DNA of 64,000 nt. Source: Malachius bipustulatus. Its lineage: Eukaryota > Arthropoda > Insecta > Coleoptera > Melyridae. Numbering within the stretch: position 1 is the stretch's first letter; the number at the start of each line of letters is the position of its first letter. Position numbers and translations under genes: made by a program. This document shows positions 1 to 12,249 of this stretch, piece after piece. Location: assembly GCA_910589415.1 (NCBI GenBank), contig CAJUUM010000031.1:62001-126000 (forward strand). The letters are read 5' to 3'. A model generated the notes under the pieces. It saw nothing but the letters and a program-made list of their open reading frames with translations. It searched no databases and had not been told where the DNA came from.

Positions 1-366
1 ACGTATCACAGACAATTCGTACCAAAAATTATCACAATTGGTAACGTGAGGGTTCTTAATCACTTCACCTTACTTTTTGTTCGATATCAAACAAAAACCG
101 GATAAAAAATGCAAATTAATGGAGAAAACCCAAAGGTAAACAAACACGTTTTGCAATCTGCTGACTGGCCGACCACAGATGCGCACGTCACAAACTGATC
201 TTCATCCAGTGTTGCCGCTGTTTCTACTTCGCGGCTTTGTGTAAAGGCGGCTGTGCAAGCATCCACATATTTCTTTACGAACTTTGACATGCCTTTGAAC
301 CAGTAGTTTCAAGTAGTTTCACCCATTTTTGTTTGGTATCAACAACTCGATACAGTGTATTTTTCT
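1..366. other. unassigned stretch
   Basis: No recognisable gene. A minus-strand open frame (87-290, about 67 codons) has no family I recognise and no convincing splice or promoter context. It borders the gypsy relic and may be its 3' flank or degraded end. Confidence 0.3.
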
Positions 367-539
367 TTAACTTGTAATTATCAAAGTAATTTCGATTTCA
401 CGAGTATTTGCTCCTTCTAGAATTTGTTTGATTTTTGCAATGTCATCATCTTGAAGTTGGACTGCTACAATCCATTCTTCTTCGGTAATATTTACAATGT
501 TGCTCACTACCATAGGCGTTGGATTGCGACTCAAGTAAT

Positions 540-1390
540 CAACATGAGACATTTTAACACCCGCCCTATAATGCACCGTGAATGTAAAATTTTGAATTTC
601 TAGCCACCACCGAGCGACTAAATCTTTCTTTACTGCCGTTGCCCGGAGGGCGGCGCAATCAGTATAGCGAATTCTGCACCCAACAGATAATCGCCATGGT
701 TTCGAGCTCGTATGAATGATATTTATTTTGCTCGTAAGTGCACTGCTTGCTAAAATATGCCACTGGATGTAGTTTGTCGTTACTCGCTTGTGAAGCGTGA
801 TTTAATGAGAGTGACAGCTTCTTGTTGTTGACTGCCCCAGTACCAAATAATGTTCTTTTCCGGTAGTTTGGTAAGTGGTTGTGTGATGAAGGCGTAATTT
901 TTAATAAATTCTCTGAAATAACCAGCTAAACCCAGGAATTGTCGTAACTGCTTCCTATTCGTTGGTGCTAAACTATTTGCAATAGCTGTTATTTTCTGCG
1001 GGTATGGGCGAACCCATTCTGCAGAAATTTCACGACCCAGGTAGACAATTTGTCACACATGAAACGACACTTTTTAGCTGAAGAGTGAGATTGTGTTTCT
1101 GTTAGAGCTTAAGTACCGCCTCCAGCTTATCAAAGCAATCTTGCTCGGAACGGCCTGGGATAAGGATGTCGTCCAGGTAGGCATATGCGGTCCCCTGCGG
1201 GAGATCTCGTAGCGTGTTCGACATCATCCGTTGGAAGACAAAAGGGGCGTTGCACAGACCAAAGCTCATTCGAAGGAACTCATATTTATCATCTGGTGTG
1301 ATTAACGCTGTTTTTTCAATTGCGTCCTCCGCCATAGCAATTTGAAAATAACCAGAAAATAAATCCAGTGAGATAAAATAAAGTTGCGAT
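540..1390 (-). pseudogene. gypsy reverse transcriptase and RNase H remnant
   Basis: Minus-strand translation gives LDLFSGYFQIAM, then FGLCNAPFVFQRMM and YAYLDDILI (the catalytic YLDD) in the frame ending at 1102. Degraded frames follow with FLGLAGYFREFIKNYA (thumb/connection) and an RNase H end with HPVAYFSKQ and VHYRAGVKMSHVDYLSRNP, the terminal RNase H motif. At least three stops and frameshifts separate these blocks. No integrase is visible downstream. Confidence 0.75.
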
Positions 1391-1828
1391 GCAGGGTCGA
1401 TATTTATTAAGAAGGGCCACTACCTTATCTTTATCGCCGAAGGAGTGAACCATATCAGGTGTTATGTTAAAAATGTGTAGTTTTGTGTTTAAAAACACAC
1501 TTGACGAACTCTGAAATTTAATCTCTGTTCCATGTTTTTGAAATAATACATGGGACAGGGACAGAAAATCGTTTCCAATTAATATGTCAGCACAGCACAT
1601 AAAGTCTGGGAACATAAAATCAATCATGATTTTACAGTTGATGTTATAGGAAGATGCATGTGTTTCACCCGAAAAAGACTTGAGTATGCACGGTTTCGAT
1701 GTTTTATTTGGTTTTATTTGCAAGGTGTTCGCTATTTTATTGCGAATTAGGGAACATTCGCTGCCGGTATCTATAATGCCAACTAATGACTTATCACACA
1801 AGGAAATAGTTTTAAAATACAAATTCAT
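1316..1828 (-). pseudogene. gypsy aspartic protease fragment
   Basis: The frame contains IIDTGSECSLI, the retropepsin active-site DTGS, and further on CADILIGNDFL, matching the conserved flap-distal ILG-D-fL motif. The sequence then runs through VVALLNKYRP, normally followed by about 100 residues leading into the reverse transcriptase. Here it passes directly into the middle of the reverse transcriptase in another frame, which marks an internal deletion at roughly 1390-1400. Processing activity is not possible from this copy. Confidence 0.75.
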
Positions 1829-2039
1829 GTACTTGGCACATGTGATTTATCACGTCACCAACCTTTTTCTGCTTCTGGCGGCAATGGGCTGCCAGATGGC
1901 CTCTCGGTACAGATGTCACACTTCATAATAGCTTGCTGCTTGTATTGTGTCAGCGAACTTTTGTTTGTTTTTGGGGCAATTAATTTTGCGGTCAACAATG
2001 TCTTTACATACAAAACAACGGATTGCAAGATTCATTCGG

Positions 2040-2672
2040 TCAGTTGCGCCTTTCTTGGTGTTCCACTGGGGTTGGTTTGGAGAATAATGCATGTTGGTCG
2101 CAGCTTCGTAAATAAGTTAGTAAGTCTTCTAAATTTCTATAATTGCTTGATAAGGCATTTTGCTTAACTTGAGGTTCTACTATTCCATGAATAATAATAT
2201 TGATTTTATCCTTATTGGAAATATCCCAATGAAGCTTCTGTAGTTTCGACAGTTTTTCAGTGTAGTAAGTAGCTAACGAAGAATTTTGAGACGACGTGTA
2301 ATTAGCAGCCGCTTGAAAAATTTTCCCCACGACCATGCAATCGATGTCGAACATTTTCAGCAATGCCTTCTTCAACTCAGGCCATTTCCCCAGAAATGCA
2401 TCATTGGTCAGATACCACTCGCGGGCTCTATCATTTAATTTGGAGACTACAAATCTAAAAGTAGTAAAATCATCCCAGCGTAAGAAATATGATCTTTCAT
2501 CAATAAGTTTCAACCATTTATTGATGGCGATGTTTCCAACGCTTGGGTTGAAGTCAGGGATATTTTCCCATGTAATATTTAGTTCGCTTAACTGGGATTC
2601 CTTCATGTTACTTATCTCTTTTTGTAGGAGCTCCAGTTTTTGTTCCACGGTCAGGGGGAGAGTTGAGGTCAT
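2040..2672 (-). pseudogene. gypsy gag fragment
   Basis: A 210-codon open frame starting at an ATG resembles the capsid region of arthropod Ty3/gypsy Gag: an N-terminal helical segment, then a stretch with AINKWLKLIDE, WDDFTTFRFVVSKL, a WYL motif and a TYYTEKLSKLQKL segment typical of retrotransposon Gag. Just downstream in another frame lies CFVCKD...INC, a nucleocapsid-type zinc knuckle that has lost its histidine. The capsid itself reads open, but its continuation into the knuckle is frameshifted, so the gene is broken. Confidence 0.75.
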
Positions 2673-2699
2673 TCTCGTTCTATAACCATCAATTTCATA

Positions 2700-3281
2700 G
2701 AAAATATTAAAAAATTATATATTTTAAATATTAAACTTGTGTTGACATTATAATTAATAACATTGCCAGCCAATAATTACGATATTGATTACCTGCGCAC
2801 GCGACGGTCGCAGCGTTGCCGCTTTGCATACTATCACGGAGCACTACGAATAATATAATAGTTTATCTTCTTATCTTTTACATCGATATACCTACCTATC
2901 AAATTAATTAAGGTAACATAAAATCTGGATAAATTTTCTTTGAATGTTACTTTATGTTCTAAATTAAATAAACGTTCAGAATTTTTTTTCAGAAATACAG
3001 AACTTATATCACAAGGCAATTTTTGTCGTGAGTATGACAACTCTGTGACTTCGGTTGGTTTGGACCGACCCGATTGTGAGCGAAAAGGAACCGATTCGAT
3101 TGCAAATGCTCCTCTGCCATTGGATAGCTTGACCAGTGCGTTAATGAAAATTTGTATCTTAATGAGACCCATTAACGCACTGGTGATTCATATTCAATAT
3201 GCATATTAAAGGTTAGGAGTAGAAAAATGTTTGTAAATAGGAAAGACTGGAATTAACTTACCTAGAGACTCGGCGTCAGTT
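2700..3281. other. AT-rich spacer
   Basis: No recognisable protein. Open frames on both strands between 2834 and 3209 mirror each other and look like chance. The only structure I see is the 15-bp inverted repeat at 3132-3184. Confidence 0.4.
3132..3184. repeat. perfect 15-bp inverted repeat (hairpin)
   Basis: ACCAGTGCGTTAATG at 3132-3146 is the exact reverse complement of 3170-3184, with a 23-nt loop. It could be the end of a small unrecognised element or a hairpin. Function unknown. Confidence 0.8.
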
Positions 3282-3289
3282 ATTATGAA
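3282..3289. other. hAT target-site duplication, left copy
   Basis: ATTATGAA, repeated exactly at 15159-15166 on the other side of the element. Confidence 0.93.
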
Positions 3290-3842
3290 TAGTGTTGTAA
3301 AATTACCGGTAATTTATTTTTCGTTGCGAACTTTCGGTAACTTTCGGCAATTTTGGAGAATTTCCGAGAACTTTGGGTAATTTTCATTTGCTTGACAGAA
3401 AAGTCCAGGTATTATTATTTGTAGGTGACTGCCGGTTCTGATGTGATAAAAGTAAAGCAAGTTAAACAGAAAATAAATTCGTTTTATTAAAATAAAGTAA
3501 AATAAAATAGAATTTCTTGTATAAATCAAAAAGTCTCACTCTCACAGTACAGGTAATATAAGATAAAAACACAAAACGCCATATAATTATGTATGTGACT
3601 CATGTGCACAACTTCAAGTTCCAACACGCAAAAAAAGTAAGTGCAAGAATAAAATTATGTTTAAATGATCCTATTTTTTCTTTTCTTCTGACTTTGAAGC
3701 GGCATTATTTTCGGCATCAGAAAAAATTTCTTCTCCTACACTTGAGTCTGAATCATGGAGTGATATTTCTTGTTCTTCTTCGTATTCGGATTCTGAATCA
3801 GGCTCAGACTCCTCAGACGTGTCGGGTTTCGATTCTTGAAGT

Positions 3843-5608
3843 TTACGTTTTCGGGTAATGCTTTTCTTTAAAATTTTCGTTCCATGTGTATGTGCAGTTT
3901 GGGTTCCGCTGGTACCTTCGCTTGGATCTGGGTTTGCATATGAAGAAGAAGGTAAAGTCGTAGCATCTGGCTCCCTTTGCTCGCGGAATAATTTTAAGTT
4001 TCCCAGCTCTTTCGGTCGTCAGTCGATTTCTTTTTTTGCAGTGTAAAAAAGAATATGTGCTGAAAGATCTTTCAGTTGCAGCCGAAGATGCAGGCAATCC
4101 CAAAATTGCAATGGCCAAATCTTTAAGTTTAGTTTTACAGTATATTCCTTTCCACCAAGCAATACTATCAACTCTTTTAGCAGTTTCCCATACGTATTTT
4201 AGAGCCCATATATCTGTCTTGGCTAAATAGTTGGTAAGTTCTGAGTAAATAGTTTCCTTCAATTCTTTGAATCGGGGATGACTTGCAATCATACTGTCTA
4301 AATTGCATAGCTTCAATAGGCTCCTCAGGTGTTAATTCAGAATCAGAACCACAAAAATGTTGATCTAATAAATAGGCCGCTAGGTGTAACGGCTTAAGAA
4401 GCATCCCTTTTCTTTTTTAAAAGAGACATAGCAGATCTTTTTCTTCACTGGCTTTTATCGGCAAAAATTCTGCATTGATTTTGAAGCAAGTTTCAATTTC
4501 TTTTACAGCGATGTAGACGTGTGAAAATTTTTGCTGGTCACCTTCCAAAATTGTAATCCACTTCACTATTGGCTGCAGAATATTCCGTATTTTTTCCAGG
4601 CGCACCCAAAAAATGTCATTATCTAAGATGTGGTCTTTTGTTGCTCTTAAAAACTTTAGACCGTCACTATCTTGGCTGATAATTAAAATTTGCAGTGCCT
4701 CTTTGCATTTTATCAGGCTTTCAATGCAGTTTAATATAGAGCCCCAGCGAGTTTTAACAGGCAGCTCCAAAGTTCTAATTTCGCCATATATTAATTTTTT
4801 TGGATGGCGTTAAATGTAGTCAAATTTTTGTGCGATAGATTAATTTCATTAATAATTCCTTTGCACTGTGACTCTACATTGTGTAAGGAATTTAATTTCA
4901 TTATGTTGCCAACAAGAAGATTCAATGTATGGGATGCACATGAGTAAACTGTAATATGACTAAATTTTCCTGTAATAATTTTCTTTGCTTTCTCCATGGC
5001 CGCTGCATTATCCGATAAAACAGCAATCATTTTATCAGGGCCGATTTCTGTAATACATTTCATCATTTCATCCGCTATATATTCCCCAGTATGAGATTCA
5101 GCACCGGTGGTCATTGTTTTGAAAAGTACAGGCTTGGGAGTGCTAACAATAAAATTTATTACAGCCTCATTCCTTATATTCGACCACCCGTCGCACTGCA
5201 GTGATAGAAAATCAGCATTTTTAATTTGTACAGTAACATCACTTGATACTGACTCAAACTCTTCTTCCAAAAGTTTATTTGAAAGACCAAATCTTGTAGG
5301 TAAACTATAAGATGGCCGCAATGTAATAAAAAAGTCATGCCAATATTCATTTTCGACCATTCGTAATGGACACCCAGATGCAAATATGGCTCTTGCCAGC
5401 TTTTCATCGAACACTTTTTTTCTTGGTCATTAATTCGGCCAACGAATCTATTCATCAAACTAGTTGTACTTGCAGTACTTACAGTGCTCCTATTACTACG
5501 ACTATCTCGAGATTCTTCGTTTTCAATCAATGGCTTTTGATGTGTTTGACTTTCCTTTTCTAAATCAAATATTTTGTATGAATTGGATGAAAAATTGCGT
5601 TTAAAGCC
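3843..5608 (-). pseudogene. hAT transposase, main body (frameshifted)
   Basis: From 5608 downward the protein shows a serine/threonine-rich linker, then a long block (5414-4791) with FLSLQCDGWSN, VLSDNAAAMEKAKK and YSCASHTLNLLV, the DUF659/catalytic-core pattern of BED-type hAT transposases. It continues through 4770-4417 and ends (about 4150-3990) with LGLPASSAATERSFS, the conserved hAT C-terminal dimerisation motif. Breaks occur near 4800, 4410 and 4310 (stops and frameshifts), so no functional protein is made. Its N-terminal BED exon lies more than 9 kb away at 14567-14768 because a Harbinger element inserted between them. Confidence 0.88.
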
Positions 5609-5674
5609 CATATGTAACGATGCATTTTTTAGTACAAGTTTTAGTCAATTTTTTAGGATACTAAATTTAGGACA
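5605..5674 (+). repeat. Harbinger left terminal inverted repeat
   Basis: 70 bp matching the reverse complement of 13862-13931 with mismatches only at repeat positions 18 and 33. Confidence 0.93.
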
Positions 5675-5842
5675 CTAAATAATTGAACTAAAAATTTGTT
5701 TACTTGCAACCTTCCAAATTTCTGTCATTTATTTAGGAAGCCATAGGCTTTTGACGAGCATATTTTAGGTTAACTCCGATTATTTTTCCCATTTTAACTA
5801 CAACTTCAACTTATTGCATTGCTGTAGATAGAATATTAAAAT

Positions 5843-7224
5843 ATGGATAGGGAGTCTTTATTATTGACTGGGGCAGCAATAATTATTAATACCATGATAA
5901 TAAATGTTAGAAGGAAAAGGAGAGTAAGAAAAAAGGTGATTAGAAAACCATGGTTGAAAAGAAGGAGTGAAAATGGCTCTGGTATATTAAAAATGGTTAA
6001 CGAAGAACTGGCAGTAGAAGACGTAGACTCTTACAAAAAATTTTTACGGGTATCAGAAAATCAGTTCAACTTCCTGCTTAGCTTGGTGAGAACTGATATT
6101 GAAAAGGAGCCATCCATGATGCAAGAAACAATTTCTGCAAGAAGTAGGTTCGTGCTTTCAAACATGATTTTACCATTTACATCTTTTTAATGCTCTTATT
6201 CTCCAATATGTGTAGGCTACGAATTACTTTGCGGTTTTTGGCAACTGGAGAATCTTTTAGATCTCTTATGTATGCTACAAGAGTCCACTAAAGCAGCATT
6301 TCAAGATTAATTCCTATTGTTTGCGACTCGTTATATCGCCATCTTAGAAATAAATACATAAAAGTAAGTATTCTTATTCTTTCATTACAGAAATAAGAGA
6401 CATATGAAATTATTGTTTTACAGACGCCCAACACTGTTCAAGAATGGATGAGTGTATCACATGATTTCTGGAATTTATGGCAATTCCCACATTGCCTAGG
6501 TGCTTTGGATGGCAAACACATCTCATTTAGGCCCCCAAGATCCAATGGGTCATATTATTATAACTATAAAGGCGGTCATAGCATAATAATTCTTTTAGCT
6601 CTAACTGATGCTAATTATAAATTCATATATGTCAATGTGGGTGTTAACGGGAGAGTCGGCGATGGAGGTGCATTTCGAGAATCTACCCTAGCTAAGCAAG
6701 GATGCATAATTATAGGATGCAATTCTTTGTATTTCCCTCCTGCAGAAGCATTACCAGGTAGAGATATGGCAATTCCATATGTGATAGTTGCAGATGATGC
6801 CTTTCCACATAAAGATGTGATAATGAAGCCATACCCCCAAAGAGGATTGTCACATGGTGAAAGAATATGTAATTATCGGCTATCAAGGGCAAGAAGAGTA
6901 ATAGAAAATGCATTCGGTATTTTGGCTAATCGGTTTCGAGTGTTACTCAATCCTATAAATCTTCGTGCACCAAAAGTTGAAAAAATAACTCTACCTTGTG
7001 TGGCTCTTCACAATTATTTAGCCACTGAAAATGGAATTTCATACACCGACATAAGCCAGGAAACGGAAAATTCGTTGCAGCAAATAAGAAGTATTGGGAG
7101 ACAAAGTGGCAATAAATCTATGGATGCAGCGAGAAATGTCCGTAATGAGTTTAATGATTATTTCTGCTCAGATACTGGAGCAGTGCCTTGGCAAGAAGAA
7201 GCTGTTAGAAATTTTAATATGTAA
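5843..7224 (+). pseudogene. PIF/Harbinger transposase (HARBI1-like), three exons, one stop
   Basis: Exon 1 (5843-6143) carries a basic N-terminus with IRKPWL. Intron 1 is 6144-6215 (GTAGGT...TGTAG). Exon 2 (6216-6363) carries LRITLRFLATGESFRSLMYA, the helical DNA-binding region. Intron 2 is 6364-6423 (GTAAGT...TTACAG). Exon 3 (6424-7224) is the DDE_Tnp_4 nuclease: first Asp in LGALDGKHI, second in VIVADDAFP, and Glu in RRVIENAFGI. Both splice junctions keep frame. A single TAA at 6289-6291 in exon 2, where related proteins have Gln, is the only break seen, so decay is recent. The enzyme would cut and paste the element at TWA targets. Confidence 0.9.
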
Positions 7225-7448
7225 CAATAATAATGGCTAGAAATGAATTAAATAAAATAAATGAAATAAATGAAATCAAGTTTTTATTAATAAATAATAA
7301 AAATGTATGTTTATTATACTATTTTTTATTTTCTTTATACATATTAAATAAAATTGTGGTAATCTTTTCTTCAGCTGCAGTCACTAGGTCATCATTTTTT
7401 ATCATCCGTAACCGGCTTACCACAAAATTACCAAAAGTTGTCAAGTGG

Positions 7449-7970
7449 TCATTGGCAGGCTTCTCTGTCGCTAGATTTCTCTGGTTTTGGTTCTGTTCTA
7501 AAGCCGTGGAATTTTTTTTTTATAGCACCACTGGCAGCATCCAGGAAAGAATCATCGTGATTCCTTTTTCTCTTTTTGGTCGAACCAGCAGTACGACTAC
7601 TGAGTGAGGTATAACTTTTAGGAGTGACAATGGAGGTACTGGTACATACTAGGTTGGTCTGAAGGAGACTCATTTTCGTCTTCATTTATGATTTCAATAT
7701 TTCTATCCAGTGTATAATAAAAATAAAATGCATCAGTGTCTTCATCCTATAATGAATAACAGAGTGTCATGAAATATTTACAATAATTCAGTGTCGTATT
7801 ATAATTTTTTTTGTTAGGTAATTATTACTTACAGAACGGACGTTTGATTTCTCAGCTTGTTGCTCAGTCTTGCCATCTGTGGTGCTCACATCACATGTCA
7901 GTGAAACACTGTTTTCACTTAATTCCTGGGACAGCTCTCCGATAGAGTCAGTAGACTTTGCAGCGTCAGC
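7449..7970 (-). pseudogene. Harbinger MADF protein, C-terminal part
   Basis: Minus-strand reading gives an acidic/Ser-Thr-rich block (STDSIGELSQELSENS...) ending at a consensus donor GTAAGT near 7834. An intron of about 85 bp to a TTATAG acceptor near 7748 follows. The next exon begins DEDTDAFYFYYTLD; one frameshift around 7640 leads into a lysine-rich tail (STKKRKRNHDDSFLDAASGAIKKKF) ending near 7449. Charged tails of this kind are usual in MADF partner proteins. I place it as the continuation of 13546-13196 from orientation and context. Confidence 0.6.
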
Positions 7971-7982
7971 GAAGCGGAAAAG

Positions 7983-8945
7983 TTTCGTGACGAACTTCTC
8001 GAGGAATAATAATTTTGAACAACTCGAATTCTAAATCAGATTCCATCAGAATGCAAGTTATTCTGCTGCTTTAATTTAAAAAGTTAACACTTTCTTATAG
8101 GTATCTAAGATAAGGTAAGCGATGCCAATCAAATCCTTTTGCTCGCTCGTAAAACGTACTCTTATCTATTTAGTACTACCTAAACCCTATAAAGGAATGA
8201 TAAAAAAAATAGATTTAGGGTGATAAAGATGTTAAAATGTTTTTGAAAGAATAAGTTATAATGTAGTAATGATCAAATTATGTTAACATTTTCTGTTTAA
8301 TCAAATCAATTATTATCCTGACTTACTTTAAAAGTTTAAATTGAAATACGTATTTTCAAACAATTAATGTGTTTAAAATAAAGGATCCTTCATTTTGTAT
8401 AATAAAAGTACAATAATCAAATACTTCCGATATTAATTATATCGTGATAGAGATAGTCTATGAGTAGTAATTATGAGATCACTAATTAGCACTGATTTTT
8501 CTATGGTTCCACTTCACGTCCAGCGAAATAAAATAAAGATAACTTACAGCTTCCGGGACGAAGTTGAATGGTGAAAAATGGTCTTTATTTCAACAGTAAA
8601 AAGGATATTATTTACTCGTAGACTCCAAGACGTAGTACGTTTGCTTTGTTGGGTGAGATGTTTGATCGAGCATTGAAATCTCCAAGAAAACAGCAGCCTT
8701 CAGGAACGTGCCTTTGTAAGACTCCCGAGGTTGAAAAGCCAACAGCACCAGCACCAAGAAAATGTCCGGTCACTATTAAAGGTCTTCAGTCTACTGAGTT
8801 ATTCCTCCATGGATGGGCGAAAATATCGTAGGATGATTCAGATAGATGTGGAAAAGAAAAATTACGTCTTCCTTTGTTCTCTAACATTGCAAGATGGACG
8901 CCTCGTCCACAATAGGTAATAAAATCTGATACGCAGGTAGATACT
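7983..8945 (+). repeat. left arm of ~1-kb inverted repeat
   Basis: Pairs with 12250-13235. A short reading frame around 8646-8750 (GEMFDRALKSP...CKTPEV) is conserved at peptide level in the other arm. Confidence 0.75.
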
Positions 8946-8964
8946 GATAGGTCCCCAGTGGAAA

Positions 8965-9250
8965 AAATATATTGGTGCTATATTGGCTGAATATTGGTCG
9001 ATATTGGTTAAATATTGATTACCTATATTGGGCCAATATCGAAGTGTTAACATTTTACAATAATTAGCCAATATTGTTTTGCAATATTGGGTCAATTTTT
9101 CAAACAATATTGGATACATATTGTACTGCCAATATTGGATAATTATAGGATTTTTAATATTGGATACATATTGTATTGCCAATATTGGATAATTATAGGA
9201 CTTTAATATTGGATCCATATTTTACTGCCAATTTTGGATAAGATTCCCCC
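8965..9250. repeat. ATATTGG-rich tract with 50-bp tandem repeat
   Basis: The words ATATTGG and CCAATATT recur throughout. From 9106 a unit of about 50 bp (starting AATATTGGATACATATTG) is repeated nearly 2.8 times (starts at 9106, 9156 and 9205). Open frames here are by-products of the repeat. Confidence 0.8.
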
Positions 9251-12249
9251 CAGAGAATCAACATTATAGATATAGATTACTCAATAAAAACATAATACTG
9301 CGTATAAAATGATGCGCTTTAATCGTTAATAAATTTAGCATACCTAAGTTATAAGTACATTGTAATTATTGTAAAAAAAATAATTCCAAAATGTAGACAC
9401 TATTTACAAAAACTAGACATTTTCTTCAGGGTGGTCCCTCTTTAACACTCTTTCTCTCCGTCCACCTTCTCGATCGCCAGCAGTAGAAAAGTCAAGCTAA
9501 CTTCCACTGACTTAAAAATGTTCGCCTCCGTTGCATCTTGAAACTTAACTTCTGAAAGAATATCACATGCATTACTTCAGGACATAATATTCATATAAAA
9601 AAATGCCTACTTATGATACGTTTTCCCATATGGTTCGAGCTTTTTGGCGGGCACTGTATAATTTTTTATAAAATTATTTGATAAATTTAATATTTATTAT
9701 AAATATCTAAAATTTATTATAAAAATGATTGATTAAAATATAAAACATGAAGTTAAATAAGATGTCAAAAAGTGTCATCAACGCTTCAGAAAATATAACA
9801 AGGGATAGGACCAACAGCTTGAAAAAAGAAAACATTCATTTATCAATACTTTTGAGCGTAAGTATAAAGTTAGCACCGACATGTTTAGTTATCAGTTAAC
9901 AAGGGACGTGCTGCAATGTGGCAAGGTGACAACATGCTGCACTGCCTGATGCGTTTAGAAAAATAGTCCAGGGGCATGGTTTTTATGTAGCAACTTTTTC
10001 TAAAATTAACTGTAATAAACATTTTTGCAATCTCTAAAGTTACCTACGACTTTATATAAAAAAAAATATAGAAATGCATTGAACTCATGAAAACCAAACC
10101 CATGAACTCACGTAACTCGACCATTATTAATAATAGAATAATTAAAATAAATACTTACTTATAGTTCCAATTGGCACTGGATTCTTATTAGAATCTGCTC
10201 TCTAGTAGTTAACAAAAATATTATAACACAGTATCACAGTAGCACAAGAAGTATGAGTCGTAACTGATTGACTGAACGAACTGAGACTGAAATATGAATA
10301 TTATGCATAGAGTGCGTGAAACAGATTACCAGATGTTGAGTTGATCTTATAAGGGTGTAAGGGAAGAAGAAGTGAGAAGGATGCAAGATGCAACGGCAAA
10401 GAACAAAGAAGAAAGAAATAAGATGATGGAACGTGGTATGGTATGGTATAACAAAGGAAGATGAAGGAAGATCGGCATGTAAAACAGAACAAGTGACGGG
10501 AAAGTGGAAAGTTTATGCATCCTTGTATGTTTTTTTTATGTACAAATAGACAAATTTTATATCTTTTTGTTTGTTCACGTGAAGGGCGCATGTGGTTACC
10601 TACTGCTTGTAGGTATGGAATTTGATATTATTGAATTCTAAAATTATGAACTAAAAATTTTGAAGACGACAAAAATAGTAGGACACGTATTTTAAAGTTT
10701 CCAAGTTGCAACTTTTGACTATGATACCTACCTATATTAATAAAAATAAACTTCGTCTATTTTTAATGTCATTAATAGCAAAAATGCCTTCATGCCAAAT
10801 TTTTGTTGAAAAAAAATTAAAGATTGTATCTTTAATTATTATTGTATCTTAGATGATTATCTAGTAATCCAGGCGATTATAGATGATTTCTTGAAGCGAT
10901 TATTGGAAGTACCCGAGTAATTTGTTCCGTATGACCTTTGAGATTTATCTGACAAGGACACATAAAGTGACTTTTAGTGATCAATTTGACCAATTATCTT
11001 AGTTTGTCCCTTTGTAGCTAGTAGTAATTAGAACAACTACTTACCTATTTCGAAATAATCCCATAAAGTGGTAGAATTATCTTCATTTCATTTTCTTACA
11101 TTTATATCATTCCCTATCTAATTTCTTTGTAAGAAATGAAAGTTGTACATTATCTCTTTCCAAAGCATATGTTTGCAAATATCTTTTAAGTTAATTGTTA
11201 AACAAGCAAAGTAACTTACCCGTTACCTTGACTTTATAGAATAGAGTCAGAATTTCTTGACATTTAATTTTAATGTCAACATTATCGAGCAACAGCCCTG
11301 TTTTGGAGGCTGTGTTTGTTTGTGTGGAAATCCCCATAGCATCTCTTAGTCCTTCAGAGCTGGCGGTTTTGTAAAACCCCAGGCTGAAGTAGTGTTCAAA
11401 ACTATGGGTGGTCGAACGTCAAACGGAACAGCGCAGCTCCATGAATAAAATGTTTCTTTTTATATTAAATGGCATGTACGATATTATCTGAGAGAATAGT
11501 AAACATCATTGTGAAAACTTTTACAAAGTCGGTTTTTGTAAAACACTATTTTTCTCTCCCTTTTTCGATTTGTGTCGTCCCTGTTGGTTATCCATAACCA
11601 TACCTTCATATATACCCTCCTACGGGTATATAATGAACTAGAAGATTCCTCTAGTTTTTGATTTTTCTCTTACATCGGTAAGGGGAGGTGTGTAACGTGT
11701 TACACGTTACTTTCTTTTTCTTTTAGAAGATTTCTTTGTTTTGCAGAGAACTGTAAAATTACAGTCCCTCACAATTCCCTACTATAATATAGACCGCAAC
11801 ATCGAACTTTTGTCATGTGAACCTGTATCTCGGCTTGCGAGGGTTAATACTGAATTTAAATAATTCGCTACTAGGTGGCGTTTTTGGGTCCCTTCTTGTT
11901 TGGCTTCCAAAAGAAACTAAAAACCAAACGAGTTTGTATTGGCTCTGTCAGCTGTCAATCAAATTAGTATCAGACAGTGACATTTCTGCCTTCACTAATC
12001 GGAGGCGGATATACTTCCAGGTTCACCTAACTGAATTCATTTCCTTCCTATCTTTCGATAAAGCAAGATCTGTCTTCTTGACCGTTCCCTACGAAGCCTG
12101 TTGTACAGGGTAAGTCGCCATTACGATTCTTCTGAAAATAGGTCCTAATTCGATTATTACTTATTTTTAGCTTCGGAATTTTATCTTGGATTTTACCTTA
12201 AACCCTTATCGTTACCTTTATCTTTGGTTAATACCTTATCTTCATCTAT
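9251..12249. other. AT-rich interior without recognised genes
   Basis: No protein family recognised on either strand. Two short palindromes stand out: TATATACCC/GGGTATATA at 11609-11632 and a 19-nt palindrome at 11692-11710. The rest is the interior of the long-inverted-repeat element. Confidence 0.5.

Larger units (their letters stand above)
367..2672 (-). mobile_element. degraded Ty3/gypsy retrotransposon
   Basis: Read on the minus strand, the order gag (2672-2040), zinc-knuckle remnant (about 2040-1960), protease (around 1828-1400), reverse transcriptase (around 1390-1080) and RNase H (around 780-540) is that of a Ty3/gypsy element. Every domain is interrupted by stops or frameshifts. The N-terminal half of the reverse transcriptase is missing. 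No LTR pair or target duplication is visible, so the ends are unknown. This is an old copy. Confidence 0.85.

Noticed and set aside
87..290. 67-codon minus-strand open frame
   Set aside because: No family, promoter or splice context; length expected by chance.
8862..9218. 118-codon minus open frame in the ATATTGG tract
   Set aside because: Low-complexity translation of a tandem repeat.
10301..10591. 96-codon minus open frame
   Set aside because: Hydrophobic low-complexity translation, no recognised motif, inside the non-coding interior of a transposon.
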